From Acidobacteriota bacterium (lineage in GTDB: Bacteria > Acidobacteriota > Blastocatellia > Pyrinomonadales > Pyrinomonadaceae): a stretch of DNA of 64,000 bases. The first letter of the stretch is position 1. Each line of letters begins with the position of its first letter. Shown here one piece after another: positions 52,809 to 60,550 of this stretch. Where the stretch lies: positions 1,178,001-1,242,000 of the forward strand of contig JADKBM010000004.1 in the NCBI GenBank assembly GCA_016715115.1. Reading direction: 5' to 3'. The position numbers and the translations under genes were made by a program. The notes under the pieces are model-generated. The model made no database searches and had not been told where the DNA came from. It saw only the letters and a list, made by a program, of their open reading frames with translations.

Positions 52809-53893
52809 AGATTCTGATCGGAATGCCGAGCAAAGATTCCTGGGGCGGTCCGGCGTCGAGCGAACCCCCGTTCGTCGATGCTTTGCGCGCAGCGGGCGTG
52901 GAGGTTACCGACGAGGTTTACGTTTACGGTGACAGGGACAAGCCGACTCCGATCTTCGAACGCATCCGGCGTGTTGTCAAAACCGCGAATCGGTTTCGCA
53001 AAATACTGAAGAAACAGGAATTCGACGTTATCCACCTAAACACGGCGTTCGATCTCAAGACGATACTTCGGGATTCGTTCTCGATCTTTTGGATGCGCCC
53101 CGGGAGCGCGAAGGTCTTTTTGAAGCTTCACGGTTCCGAAGCCGAAAGATTTGCCGAAACGAATTTTTTCGTCCGGTTTCTGATCAGTTTCCTGAAGCGC
53201 CGCGTTGACGGTTTCGGCATCCACACGCGGGAGGAGATGAAGAATTTCCTCGAGCTCGGCTTCGACGAACGGAAATTTCATTTTGTGAAGAACGCCGTCA
53301 CCATCCACGCGGATTTGCCCGATAGTTTCGTCAGGGATCAAAAGGAACCAAACGGGCGATTCCGCCTGTTGTTCGTTTCTCGCTTCATTCCGGCAAAAGG
53401 CCTGATCGAGACGATTCGCGCCTGTGCGAACCTTCGTGATCGCGGATTCGACTTTGAGCTGATCGCGCTCGGGGACGGCGAAACTCGCTCCGAAGCCGAA
53501 CGTCTCGTCGCCGAACTTGAACTTACGGACCGCGTGCACTTCACGGGTTACATCCCCGAATCGGACGTCACGAGCCACTTTTTCGATTGCGATATCTTCG
53601 TTTTTCCGACGCGCCATCCCGAAGGCTTTCCAAACGTACTTTTCAAGGCGGTCGCAGTCGGGCTGCCGATCGTGACCACACCGGTCCGCGCCGCCGCCGA
53701 CTATATGAGCGAGCCGGAAAACTGTCTGTTTTCGACGCAGGATCCCGATAATATTGCCGAGAAGATCGGCAAACTGATTGAAAACACACAGCTTCGCGAA
53801 TCAATGAGCGGTGAAAATCTGAAACTCGGCAAGTCGCTTTTGCCCGCCGAGATCGCGAGGGAATTTCTCGCGATCTATGAGAACCTTCGGTGA
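52805..53893 (+). CDS. Family-4 glycosyltransferase with altered EX7E motif
   Basis: 362 residues. GT-B fold with 'LLFVSRFIPAKGLIETIRACANL' and 'EGFPNVLFKAVAVGLPIVTTPV'. The first Glu of the EX7E motif is present, but the second position is Lys in place of Glu, which may change donor or activity. It starts inside the stop of the preceding GT4 gene and is the last of the polysaccharide genes. After it, 53979-53999 is a CGGGCGT/ACGCCCG hairpin without a T-run. Confidence 0.82.
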   Translation: MKILIGMPSKDSWGGPASSEPPFVDALRAAGVEVTDEVYVYGDRDKPTPIFERIRRVVKTANRFRKILKKQEFDVIHLNTAFDLKTILRDSFSIFWMRPGSAKVFLKLHGSEAERFAETNFFVRFLISFLKRRVDGFGIHTREEMKNFLELGFDERKFHFVKNAVTIHADLPDSFVRDQKEPNGRFRLLFVSRFIPAKGLIETIRACANLRDRGFDFELIALGDGETRSEAERLVAELELTDRVHFTGYIPESDVTSHFFDCDIFVFPTRHPEGFPNVLFKAVAVGLPIVTTPVRAAADYMSEPENCLFSTQDPDNIAEKIGKLIENTQLRESMSGENLKLGKSLLPAEIAREFLAIYENLR

Positions 53894-54033
53894 CGCGGGC
53901 GATTTATCAACTAACACCTATCCGCTATCAACTATTCCGAATATCCCCGCTCTCGACTCAAAACCATAGCTGCCAAACCGGGCGTTTCCTTTACGCCCGC
54001 GATTTGCTATTTTCGTCATAGGAATTCCGTCAA

Positions 54034-54723
54034 ATGTCCACGATCGCGTTTCCAAATCCGCGCCGGCACATATTCAGCGAATGGGTGCTGATCGGCGACT
54101 ACTACTACAATGCCCGAGACATCATTGGTTTCGGGGGCGAAATGACGGTCGAGAATCTACGCACAGCGTATCGCAGCGGCATATTTCCATGGCATATCGA
54201 GGGCGTTCCGCTACCTTGGTTTTGTCCCGAACGACGAGCCATTCTCGAGTTTGAGAACTTGCGCGTTTCCCGGAGTCTGCGCCGTGAGTACCGCAAGACC
54301 GAGTTCACTTTTTCGATCGACCGGAGTTTCAGAGAGGTCGTCGAAAGCTGCGCCGCGACCGTTCGCAGCGATGGCGCCGGAACCTGGATCACCGCGGATT
54401 TCAAACTCGCATTCGGAGAACTTCATCGTGCGGGCGATGCCCACAGCGTCGAGGTTTGGGACGGCGATGAACTGGTCGGAGGACTCTACGGCGTCGACTC
54501 CGGCGGCGTTTTCTGCGGCGAGAGTATGTTCTTCAAACGATCAAACGCGTCCAAGTTCGCGCTGCTTTTTCTCGTCGAACATCTTCGCTCACGCGGCGCG
54601 ACGTGGCTCGACATCCAAGTGATGACGCCGCATTTTGAAGCATTTGGCGCAAAAGAAATTGACCGCACGGAATTTTTGGATAAACTCGAGGAAACTTGCG
54701 CGTTGAAACTTGAACTATTTTGA
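54034..54723 (+). CDS. aat: Leucyl/phenylalanyl-tRNA-protein transferase
   Basis: 229 residues, normal length. 'YRSGIFPWHIEGVPLPWFCPERRAIL' with the catalytic 'PWF/W' region, 'GTWIT', 'HSVEVWDGDELVGGLYGV' and 'GESMFFKRSNASK' are diagnostic for Aat. It adds Leu or Phe to proteins with N-terminal Arg/Lys and marks them for ClpAP. AGGA lies 10 bases before the ATG. It overlaps nearly end to end with the following reductase (1 bp gap), so they are cotranscribed. No clpS is nearby. Confidence 0.9.
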   Translation: MSTIAFPNPRRHIFSEWVLIGDYYYNARDIIGFGGEMTVENLRTAYRSGIFPWHIEGVPLPWFCPERRAILEFENLRVSRSLRREYRKTEFTFSIDRSFREVVESCAATVRSDGAGTWITADFKLAFGELHRAGDAHSVEVWDGDELVGGLYGVDSGGVFCGESMFFKRSNASKFALLFLVEHLRSRGATWLDIQVMTPHFEAFGAKEIDRTEFLDKLEETCALKLELF

Positions 54724-54724
54724 T

Positions 54725-55765
54725 ATGGCTAATTTCCTTATTTACGGAGCAAACGGATATACCGGCGAACTGATCGCGCGGTACGCGGCCGAACGCGGGA
54801 TGAAACCGATCCTCGCGGGACGCAACGCGGCCGGAATTGACGAAATCGCGCAACGATTCGGCTTCGAATCGCGCGTTTTTTCGCTTGAGGAGACCGAAAA
54901 ACTCGATACAGCGCTCGGCGAGGTCGATTTCGTGATTCACGCGGCCGGACCGTTTTCGATCACGTCGCGGCCGATGGCCGAGGCGTGCCTGCGCACCAAG
55001 CGGCACTATCTCGATATAACCGGCGAGATCTCGGTGTTCGAATCGATGGCGCTCCTCGACGAACACGCAAAAGCCGCAGGCATTATGGTGATGCCGGGTG
55101 TCGGTTTCGATGTCGTACCGTCGGATTGCCTCGCGCGGCATCTTAAGGATCGCCTGCCGTCGGCGACCGAGCTGACGCTCGCGTTTTACGGGCTCGGGCG
55201 CATCTCACACGGAACGCAGGCGACGATGACGATGAACGTCGGGCGCGGCGGCGCGGTACGACGCGACGGCGAGATCGTGACCGTACCGTCGGCGTACAAG
55301 ACTCGCGAGATCGATTTCGGCGAGTTCACGAAGACAGGCGTGACGATTCCGTGGGGGGATGTTTCGACGGCCTACTATTCGACCGGCATTCCCAATATTG
55401 AAGTTTATACCGTGCTGCCTGACTCGAGCCGGACGCTCTTGAAATTGAGCCGCTATCTCGGTTGGCTGCTGGCAACGGGTCCGATTCAGGCCGTCCTTCA
55501 AAAACAGATCCCGGCGGGCGGTCCGAGCGACGACGAACGGGCGAAAGGCAAGACCTATCTTTGGGGCCACGCGGCGGACGAAGACGGAAACGCCGTCGAA
55601 GCCCGCCAGTTCGGCCCCGAAGGCTATACGCTGACCGCGCTGACGGCCCTCAAGATCGCGGAGAAGATCCTCGGCGGAGAATTCTGTCCGGGTTTCCAAA
55701 CACCGGCGAAATGTTACGGAGCCGATCTGATTCTCGAAATCGAAGGGACAAGTCGGGACTCTTGA
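54725..55765 (+). CDS. Saccharopine dehydrogenase-like NAD(P) oxidoreductase
   Basis: 346 residues. 'LIYGANGYTGELIARYA' is the Rossmann GxxGxxG, and 'VDFVIHAAGPFSITSRPMAEACL' with 'HYLDITGEISVF' is the usual saccharopine dehydrogenase-like family core. The membrane-associated 'trans-acting enoyl reductase' group is similar. The substrate is unknown. Its start is 1 bp after the aat stop; this pairing has no obvious reason and may be chance. Confidence 0.8.
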   Translation: MANFLIYGANGYTGELIARYAAERGMKPILAGRNAAGIDEIAQRFGFESRVFSLEETEKLDTALGEVDFVIHAAGPFSITSRPMAEACLRTKRHYLDITGEISVFESMALLDEHAKAAGIMVMPGVGFDVVPSDCLARHLKDRLPSATELTLAFYGLGRISHGTQATMTMNVGRGGAVRRDGEIVTVPSAYKTREIDFGEFTKTGVTIPWGDVSTAYYSTGIPNIEVYTVLPDSSRTLLKLSRYLGWLLATGPIQAVLQKQIPAGGPSDDERAKGKTYLWGHAADEDGNAVEARQFGPEGYTLTALTALKIAEKILGGEFCPGFQTPAKCYGADLILEIEGTSRDS

Positions 55766-55807
55766 ATTGAGCATAGGATTCAGTTCACGTTTTGTGGATT
55801 TGGCTAT

Positions 55808-57220
55808 ATGGACAGAAGACGCTTCATACATCATTTGGGAGCATTTTCCGGCGGCTTGGCGCTGGCATGCAGCGGCTTGGGAAGGCGCGCCGAAGTTCTG
55901 GCGCAAACCGGCGACGTTTCGCGATTCAAGGCGCCGGGTTTCGGTGAACTCATTCCGACCAAAGCTTTGAATTCAGAAGTCTCTCATCTAGCACTCCCGA
56001 ATGGGTTTAGGTACACGGTCATCGGAACGGCCGGCGATCGGATGTCGGACGGACGAATAACGCCCACCAAGCACGACGGAATGGCGACCTTCAAGGTTGG
56101 CGGCGAACTCCGCGTCGTGCGCAACCACGAGGTCGTTAACGACAAAATACCGGTTTCGGGCGCCGGGATCGGAACCGCGAATCATTATGACGAAACCGCC
56201 GGTGGCGGCACGACAACGCTTGTCATCAATCCGAAGACGCGTCTGATCGAACGCGATTTCGTGAGTCTGTCGGGAACGCTGATCAACTGTGCCGGCGGAC
56301 CGACACCCTGGGGAAGTTGGATCTCGTGCGAAGAAACGACGCTGGGGCCGACCGTCCGGACGAGTTCGAGCGGTAAGAAGACCGGCGGTTTCGCGAAGCC
56401 GCACGGTTATTGTTTCGAGGTTCCGGCATCGGCCAATTCAGCGGTCACGCCCGTTCCGCTCAAAGCGATGGGGCGTTTCGTCCACGAAGCGATCGCCGTC
56501 GACAAGAAATCCGGAGTCGTTTATCTGACCGAAGACTACAACCCGGCCGGGTTTTACCGGTTTTTGCCGAAACGAAACAAGCGTCTCGCCGAAGGCGGCG
56601 TTCTCCAAGTTCTGAAAGTTGCCGACAGGGATAACTACGACACACGCAAAGGTCAGAGTACCGGGGCGGTTCTTAAAGCGAAATGGGTGACGATCGACAA
56701 CCCGGATCCGGAAATCGCGGATACCGACGATGCGGCGGTGATAAAACAGGGAATTGCAAAGGGCTGTGCGGTCTTCACGCGTCTCGAAGGTATTTGCGCA
56801 GATGCTAAAGGCAGGATCTTCTTTGATTCAACCGACGGCGGCGAACATCGTGCCGGCCAGATCTGGTTGTACACACCGACCGGTAAAGATGAAGGAACGC
56901 TGACTCTGATGTTCGAATCGCCGAGCCGTGAGGTTCTCGATATGCCGGACAACATCTGTCTCCACCCGAAAAGCGGGCTCCTGTTTGTTTGCGAAGACAG
57001 CGATTACAAGGAAGTTTCGGGTAAGCCCGAAAACTTCGTACGAATTCTGACTGCGGACGGACGAATTGCCGATTTTGCGAAGAACATTTCGCCCGGCAAA
57101 GAATCCAGCGAGTTCGCCGGATCGGCTTTTTCACGCGACGGCAAAACTATGTTCGTGAATCTGCAAACGGTCGGAGCGACTTTTGCGATTTGGGGAGATT
57201 GGAAAAAGTTCAGGAACTAG
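55808..57220 (+). CDS. PhoX-like DUF839 protein with twin-arginine-type leader
   Basis: 470 residues. 'RRRFIHHLGAFSGGLALACSG' looks like a Tat signal. The rest is a DUF839/PhoX beta-propeller: 'GGTTTLVINPKTR', 'NCAGGPTPWGSWISCEETT', 'KPHGYCFEVP', 'VYLTEDYNPAGFYRF' and 'FVCEDSDYKEVSG'. PhoX uses calcium and iron for phosphatase activity, and 'NCAGGPTPWGSWISCEE' includes its Cys/Glu ligands. Whether this is a phosphatase or another propeller enzyme is not shown. It is 42 bp after the reductase stop. Confidence 0.8.
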   Translation: MDRRRFIHHLGAFSGGLALACSGLGRRAEVLAQTGDVSRFKAPGFGELIPTKALNSEVSHLALPNGFRYTVIGTAGDRMSDGRITPTKHDGMATFKVGGELRVVRNHEVVNDKIPVSGAGIGTANHYDETAGGGTTTLVINPKTRLIERDFVSLSGTLINCAGGPTPWGSWISCEETTLGPTVRTSSSGKKTGGFAKPHGYCFEVPASANSAVTPVPLKAMGRFVHEAIAVDKKSGVVYLTEDYNPAGFYRFLPKRNKRLAEGGVLQVLKVADRDNYDTRKGQSTGAVLKAKWVTIDNPDPEIADTDDAAVIKQGIAKGCAVFTRLEGICADAKGRIFFDSTDGGEHRAGQIWLYTPTGKDEGTLTLMFESPSREVLDMPDNICLHPKSGLLFVCEDSDYKEVSGKPENFVRILTADGRIADFAKNISPGKESSEFAGSAFSRDGKTMFVNLQTVGATFAIWGDWKKFRN

Positions 57221-57347
57221 CTAAGAATACTTGGTTTGGCGGGCCGCATTGAGAAAACCGACTGAGATTGACCGGTAATTTCGCGCAAAAAAGCTAGCAC
57301 TCGACAAGAATGCCAATGCGGTTGCCAACTGCCGATAACTACCGGAA

Positions 57348-57548
57348 CTAGGCTGCGGTTTCGAAGAGCGCGAGGATCTGCTTGCCTTCGCTGGAGCGCG
57401 GGTCGATCGTGCGGACGTGCTTGTGACCCTGCATTTCCCAGATTGCGGTCACGCTTCCTTCCTTTTCAACTGCATGATACGAAACATCTTGCGTGGTTTC
57501 AGTTGCCTCGGCCGTTTCTTCCGCCGTGACTGTTGCGTTCTCTGACAT
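57348..57548 (-). CDS. Small Thr/Glu-rich hypothetical protein
   Basis: 66 residues. The N-terminal third is Thr/Glu/Ala-rich and likely disordered, the C-terminal third ('AIWEMQGHKHVRTIDPRSSEGKQILALFE') is folded-looking. I used the ATG at 57548; a TTG one codon earlier lies at a better distance from GGAG. The family was not recognised. Upstream at 57603 is a weak relative of the shared site. The 127 bp to the PhoX-like stop holds no gene. Confidence 0.55.
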   Translation of the reverse strand: MSENATVTAEETAEATETTQDVSYHAVEKEGSVTAIWEMQGHKHVRTIDPRSSEGKQILALFETAA

Positions 57549-57602
57549 CAATTACAAAAATCTCCTGTTAAATTATCGTTTTCCTTCAAACTTATGATAG
57601 TA

Positions 57603-57618
57603 CACGTATTGTCGCACA
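57603..57618 (-). promoter_or_regulatory. Weak relative of the Crp/Fnr-like site
   Basis: TGTGCGACAATACGTG (minus strand). The distal half is identical to the other sites, but the proximal half is weak and no TAnnnT lies at 21 bp; GATAAT lies at 25 bp. Confidence 0.25.
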
Positions 57619-57689
57619 CTTGGCAAAATACAGTCCACTATCCGCGCGCCGTGACACGTTGAAGAGTAGTTGAAATTCGGCAGTCCCGG

Positions 57690-58112
57690 CTAGCCGGCGT
57701 TCGATTCGGCCGGTTTGTTGATGAATGCGATCACGATTCCGTTGATTATCAACGAAACGGCATCGCCGATGATCTGTTTTACAACAACCGCTCCGGGGGT
57801 CGGTTGAACCGCATAATAGATCAGATACATCGGAATCGTCGCGACGCAGACAATTGCCAGCGCGAACCGGATTCCCTGCACAAGCCAAGGTCCATTGTTC
57901 ATTCCCTGGCGATAAATCCAGACCAGCCCGGCCGCGATGAACACGTGAGCCAGAAGCATAAACGGAAAATAGCCGGCGGCGTCCGCTTCGGACCGAAACA
58001 TCGACGTCAGCTTCATATATTCCGGATTCAGTATCACGCCGTGGACGACGAAACTCCCGCCCATTGCAATGACGAACGCAACGACCAGTGAAATGATGAA
58101 CTTCGAATTCAT
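57690..58112 (-). CDS. Four-helix membrane protein
   Basis: 140 residues with four hydrophobic segments ('IISLVVAFVIAMGGSFVVHGVIL', 'FPFMLLAHVFIAAGLVWIY', 'GIRFALAIVCVATIPMYLIYYAV' and 'IIGDAVSLIINGIVIAFI'). His24 and His57-like residues lie in helices. The family was not recognised with confidence. AAGGAG is at a good distance before the ATG at 58112. No cotranscribed neighbour is evident. Confidence 0.65.
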   Translation of the reverse strand: MNSKFIISLVVAFVIAMGGSFVVHGVILNPEYMKLTSMFRSEADAAGYFPFMLLAHVFIAAGLVWIYRQGMNNGPWLVQGIRFALAIVCVATIPMYLIYYAVQPTPGAVVVKQIIGDAVSLIINGIVIAFINKPAESNAG

Positions 58113-58178
58113 ATTCGATTCTCCTTTCGAGTTTTTTGGTTAGCGCCGAAAGTATAACCGAATTCTTAGATATCGCAA

Positions 58179-59717
58179 CTATTTTCGCTTCAGTTCAAGC
58201 TCGTAGAACCAGAAATCGTTGTTCGGTTGATCGATCTTGAGCTGGTCTGTCTTGCCGTTGCCGTCGAGCGTGAACGTCACCCAACCGCGCGGGAAGTTGT
58301 AATTCACCGTCGGCCGCCATTTGATGAGCCACGTGTCGAAATGCCAGTGCTCGAGATCGGCGACGAAGTTCGGTGCGGGTTTGAGTCGCATCACCAGCTT
58401 TCCATTCTCGTCGTCGATCGTTACATCGCCGTACATCTCCGACGAATACGTGCCGGCGTAGTCCTTAAGCGCGAGCGACGGCTTGGTGTTGGCGACGCGC
58501 GAAGCGTCTTTTTTCTTGTCTTCGTCGGCCTCACGGGCCTTTGCCGCCTTGGAGCGCTCAAGCGCCTCGGCGCTCCAATCGCGTTTCGGCCCGTCGAGCA
58601 TCGTGTCGAGAATCTTGTTGCGGATGTAGGCTGAGACGCTCGATTCGGAATTCGTCAGCACGACCACCGCGAGTTGCTCCTGCGGCAGAAAACACGTCTG
58701 CGAGATCATTCCGTCGAGCCCGCCCGAGTGATTGAGCATTTTGCGTCCGCGGTAGTCGGCGATGAAGAACCCGAGCCCGTAACCGTTCGTGATCTGTCCC
58801 GGCGCTTCTTTGGCCGGGAAAGGGTTCACCGGGATGAACATATTCTGAGTCTGAAGATCACCGACAAGCTTCTCCGGAATCAGTTGTTTGCCATCGAATT
58901 TTCCGCGGGCGAGCAGCATACGAAACCAGTTCGCCAGCTCGTTGACCGATGAATTGAGGCCCACGAGTCCGATTGCGTCGTCGAGTTTTCCAAGCGGAAG
59001 CGCGCGCATCTTGCCGGTCGATTCATTGTGCGGCGAGGCGTAATTTTCCTTGACGTCGCGGACGGACATTTTCGTCCGTTTCATTTTAAGCGGTTTGAGG
59101 ATGCGTTCCTCGACGAACTTCGCCCACGGCATTCCCGACGCTTTTTCGACCACGCGCCCGGCGGCGAGGAACATCAGGTTCTGGTAACCATACTTGGTGC
59201 GAAAGCTCGAGGTCGGTTTCAAATACCGGACCCGCCGCAATATTTCATCGGTCGAATAGGTCGTGTCGTACCACAAGAGATCGCCGGAGAAAGTATCAAG
59301 CCCGCTACGATGCGAAAGAAGGTCACGGATCGTCAGTTCGTGCGTGACCCAAGGGTCATACATCTGAAATTCAGGAAGGTACTTCGAAACCTTGTCGTCC
59401 CAACCGCCGATCTTTTTTTCGGCGATCAGCATCGCGATGCTCGCGGCGGTGAACGCTTTCGAATTCGAGGCGATGGCGAACAGCGTGTCGGCGTCGACCT
59501 TTTCCGGCTTGTTGATGTCGCGCACTCCGTAACCTTTGGAAAAGATCACTTTGTCGTCTTTGACAATCGCGACGGCAACGCCCGGAACATTCCATTCGGC
59601 GCGCGTCTTTTCGGCGTAGGCATCGATCTCTGCAAGCTTCGCGGTGTAGTCCTGTGCGGCTGCCTGAAAAACAAGGAAAATCACAAAACCAATTAGAAGT
59701 AGAAAGCGTTTATTCAT
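58179..59717 (-). CDS. Class C beta-lactamase-fold serine hydrolase with DUF3471
   Basis: 512 residues from the ATG at 59717 with a signal peptide ('MNKRFLLLIGFVIFLVFQAAAQ'). The active-site Ser is S84 in 'SNSK' (SxxK) and 'YGYQN' is the YxN-like motif. The C-terminal ~100 residues ('YAGTYSSEMYGDVTIDDENGKLVMRLKP') are a DUF3471 beta domain. Such enzymes are penicillin-binding-like peptidases or esterases; a true beta-lactamase is less likely. It is divergent from the slipin gene across 79 bp. Confidence 0.85.
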   Translation of the reverse strand: MNKRFLLLIGFVIFLVFQAAAQDYTAKLAEIDAYAEKTRAEWNVPGVAVAIVKDDKVIFSKGYGVRDINKPEKVDADTLFAIASNSKAFTAASIAMLIAEKKIGGWDDKVSKYLPEFQMYDPWVTHELTIRDLLSHRSGLDTFSGDLLWYDTTYSTDEILRRVRYLKPTSSFRTKYGYQNLMFLAAGRVVEKASGMPWAKFVEERILKPLKMKRTKMSVRDVKENYASPHNESTGKMRALPLGKLDDAIGLVGLNSSVNELANWFRMLLARGKFDGKQLIPEKLVGDLQTQNMFIPVNPFPAKEAPGQITNGYGLGFFIADYRGRKMLNHSGGLDGMISQTCFLPQEQLAVVVLTNSESSVSAYIRNKILDTMLDGPKRDWSAEALERSKAAKAREADEDKKKDASRVANTKPSLALKDYAGTYSSEMYGDVTIDDENGKLVMRLKPAPNFVADLEHWHFDTWLIKWRPTVNYNFPRGWVTFTLDGNGKTDQLKIDQPNNDFWFYELELKRK

Positions 59718-59796
59718 ATGTAGGCTCATCGTTTTGGGCTTTTTAGAGAGATTATCACGAGTGCGGCAAAGAATCGCAACGGGAGGTTCCTAAACA

Positions 59797-60543
59797 ATGC
59801 CACTATTAATACTGCTCTTCGTTATTCTGGTTGTCGCGGCTTCGGGAATCAGGGTCGCTCAGGAATACCAGCGCGCGGTCAAATTCAGGCTCGGACGGTT
59901 CAAGTCCGTAAAGGGGCCCGGAATCTATTACCTCGTTCCCATAATCGACCGGCAACAGAAGGTCGATATTCGAACGACAACGGTAAACCTTGAGCAACAG
60001 GAGACGATTACCAAGGACAGCGTGACCATCAAGGTCAACGCGGTTTTATGGTTCCGGATCGTTGACGCGTCGAAGGCAATCCTTGAGGTCGCCAATTACG
60101 AGCAGGCCGTTTACCAGTTCTCGGTCACGGCACTTCGGAACATCATCGGACAAAACCAGCTCGACGAGGTTCTCAAAGAGCGCGAGAAGATCAACCAGAC
60201 GCTTCAGAAGATGGTCGACTCGACGACCGAACCGTGGGGCATAAAGATCGAAATGGTCGAGATGAAGGACGTTGAAATCCCTGAATCGATGCAGCGCGCA
60301 ATGGCCCGCGAGGCCGAAGCCATCCGCGAAAAGCGCGCCCGTTTGATCAAGGCCGAGGCCGAACTCGAGGCTTCGGTAAAGCTGACGCAGGGCGCGAAAC
60401 AGATGGAAGAAAGCCCGATTGCGCTTGAACTCAGACGTATGCAAATGTTGTCGGAGATCGGGATCGACAACAACACGACGACGGTCGTGCTGATCCCGTC
60501 CGAATTTTCGGAAGCGGCGAAGCGTTTTGCGAAGTCGAGTTAG
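59797..60543 (+). CDS. Slipin (SPFH/Band 7 protein)
   Basis: 248 residues. An N-terminal membrane hairpin ('LLILLFVILVVAASGI') leads to the SPFH domain ('VKFRLGRFKSVKGPGIYYLVPIIDRQQKVDIRTTT', 'TKDSVTIKVNAVLWFRI') and a helical C-terminus. This is the standard slipin (stomatin/podocin) layout. It probably oligomerises in membrane microdomains. NfeD, its usual partner, is not nearby. GGGAGG precedes the ATG. Confidence 0.88.
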   Translation: MPLLILLFVILVVAASGIRVAQEYQRAVKFRLGRFKSVKGPGIYYLVPIIDRQQKVDIRTTTVNLEQQETITKDSVTIKVNAVLWFRIVDASKAILEVANYEQAVYQFSVTALRNIIGQNQLDEVLKEREKINQTLQKMVDSTTEPWGIKIEMVEMKDVEIPESMQRAMAREAEAIREKRARLIKAEAELEASVKLTQGAKQMEESPIALELRRMQMLSEIGIDNNTTTVVLIPSEFSEAAKRFAKSS

Positions 60544-60550
60544 AGAGTGA

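Noticed and set aside
57603..57618. Seventh member of the regulon motif
   Set aside because: The proximal half-site is weak and the only TAAT-like hexamer is at 25 bp. Kept as a low-confidence feature and not counted.
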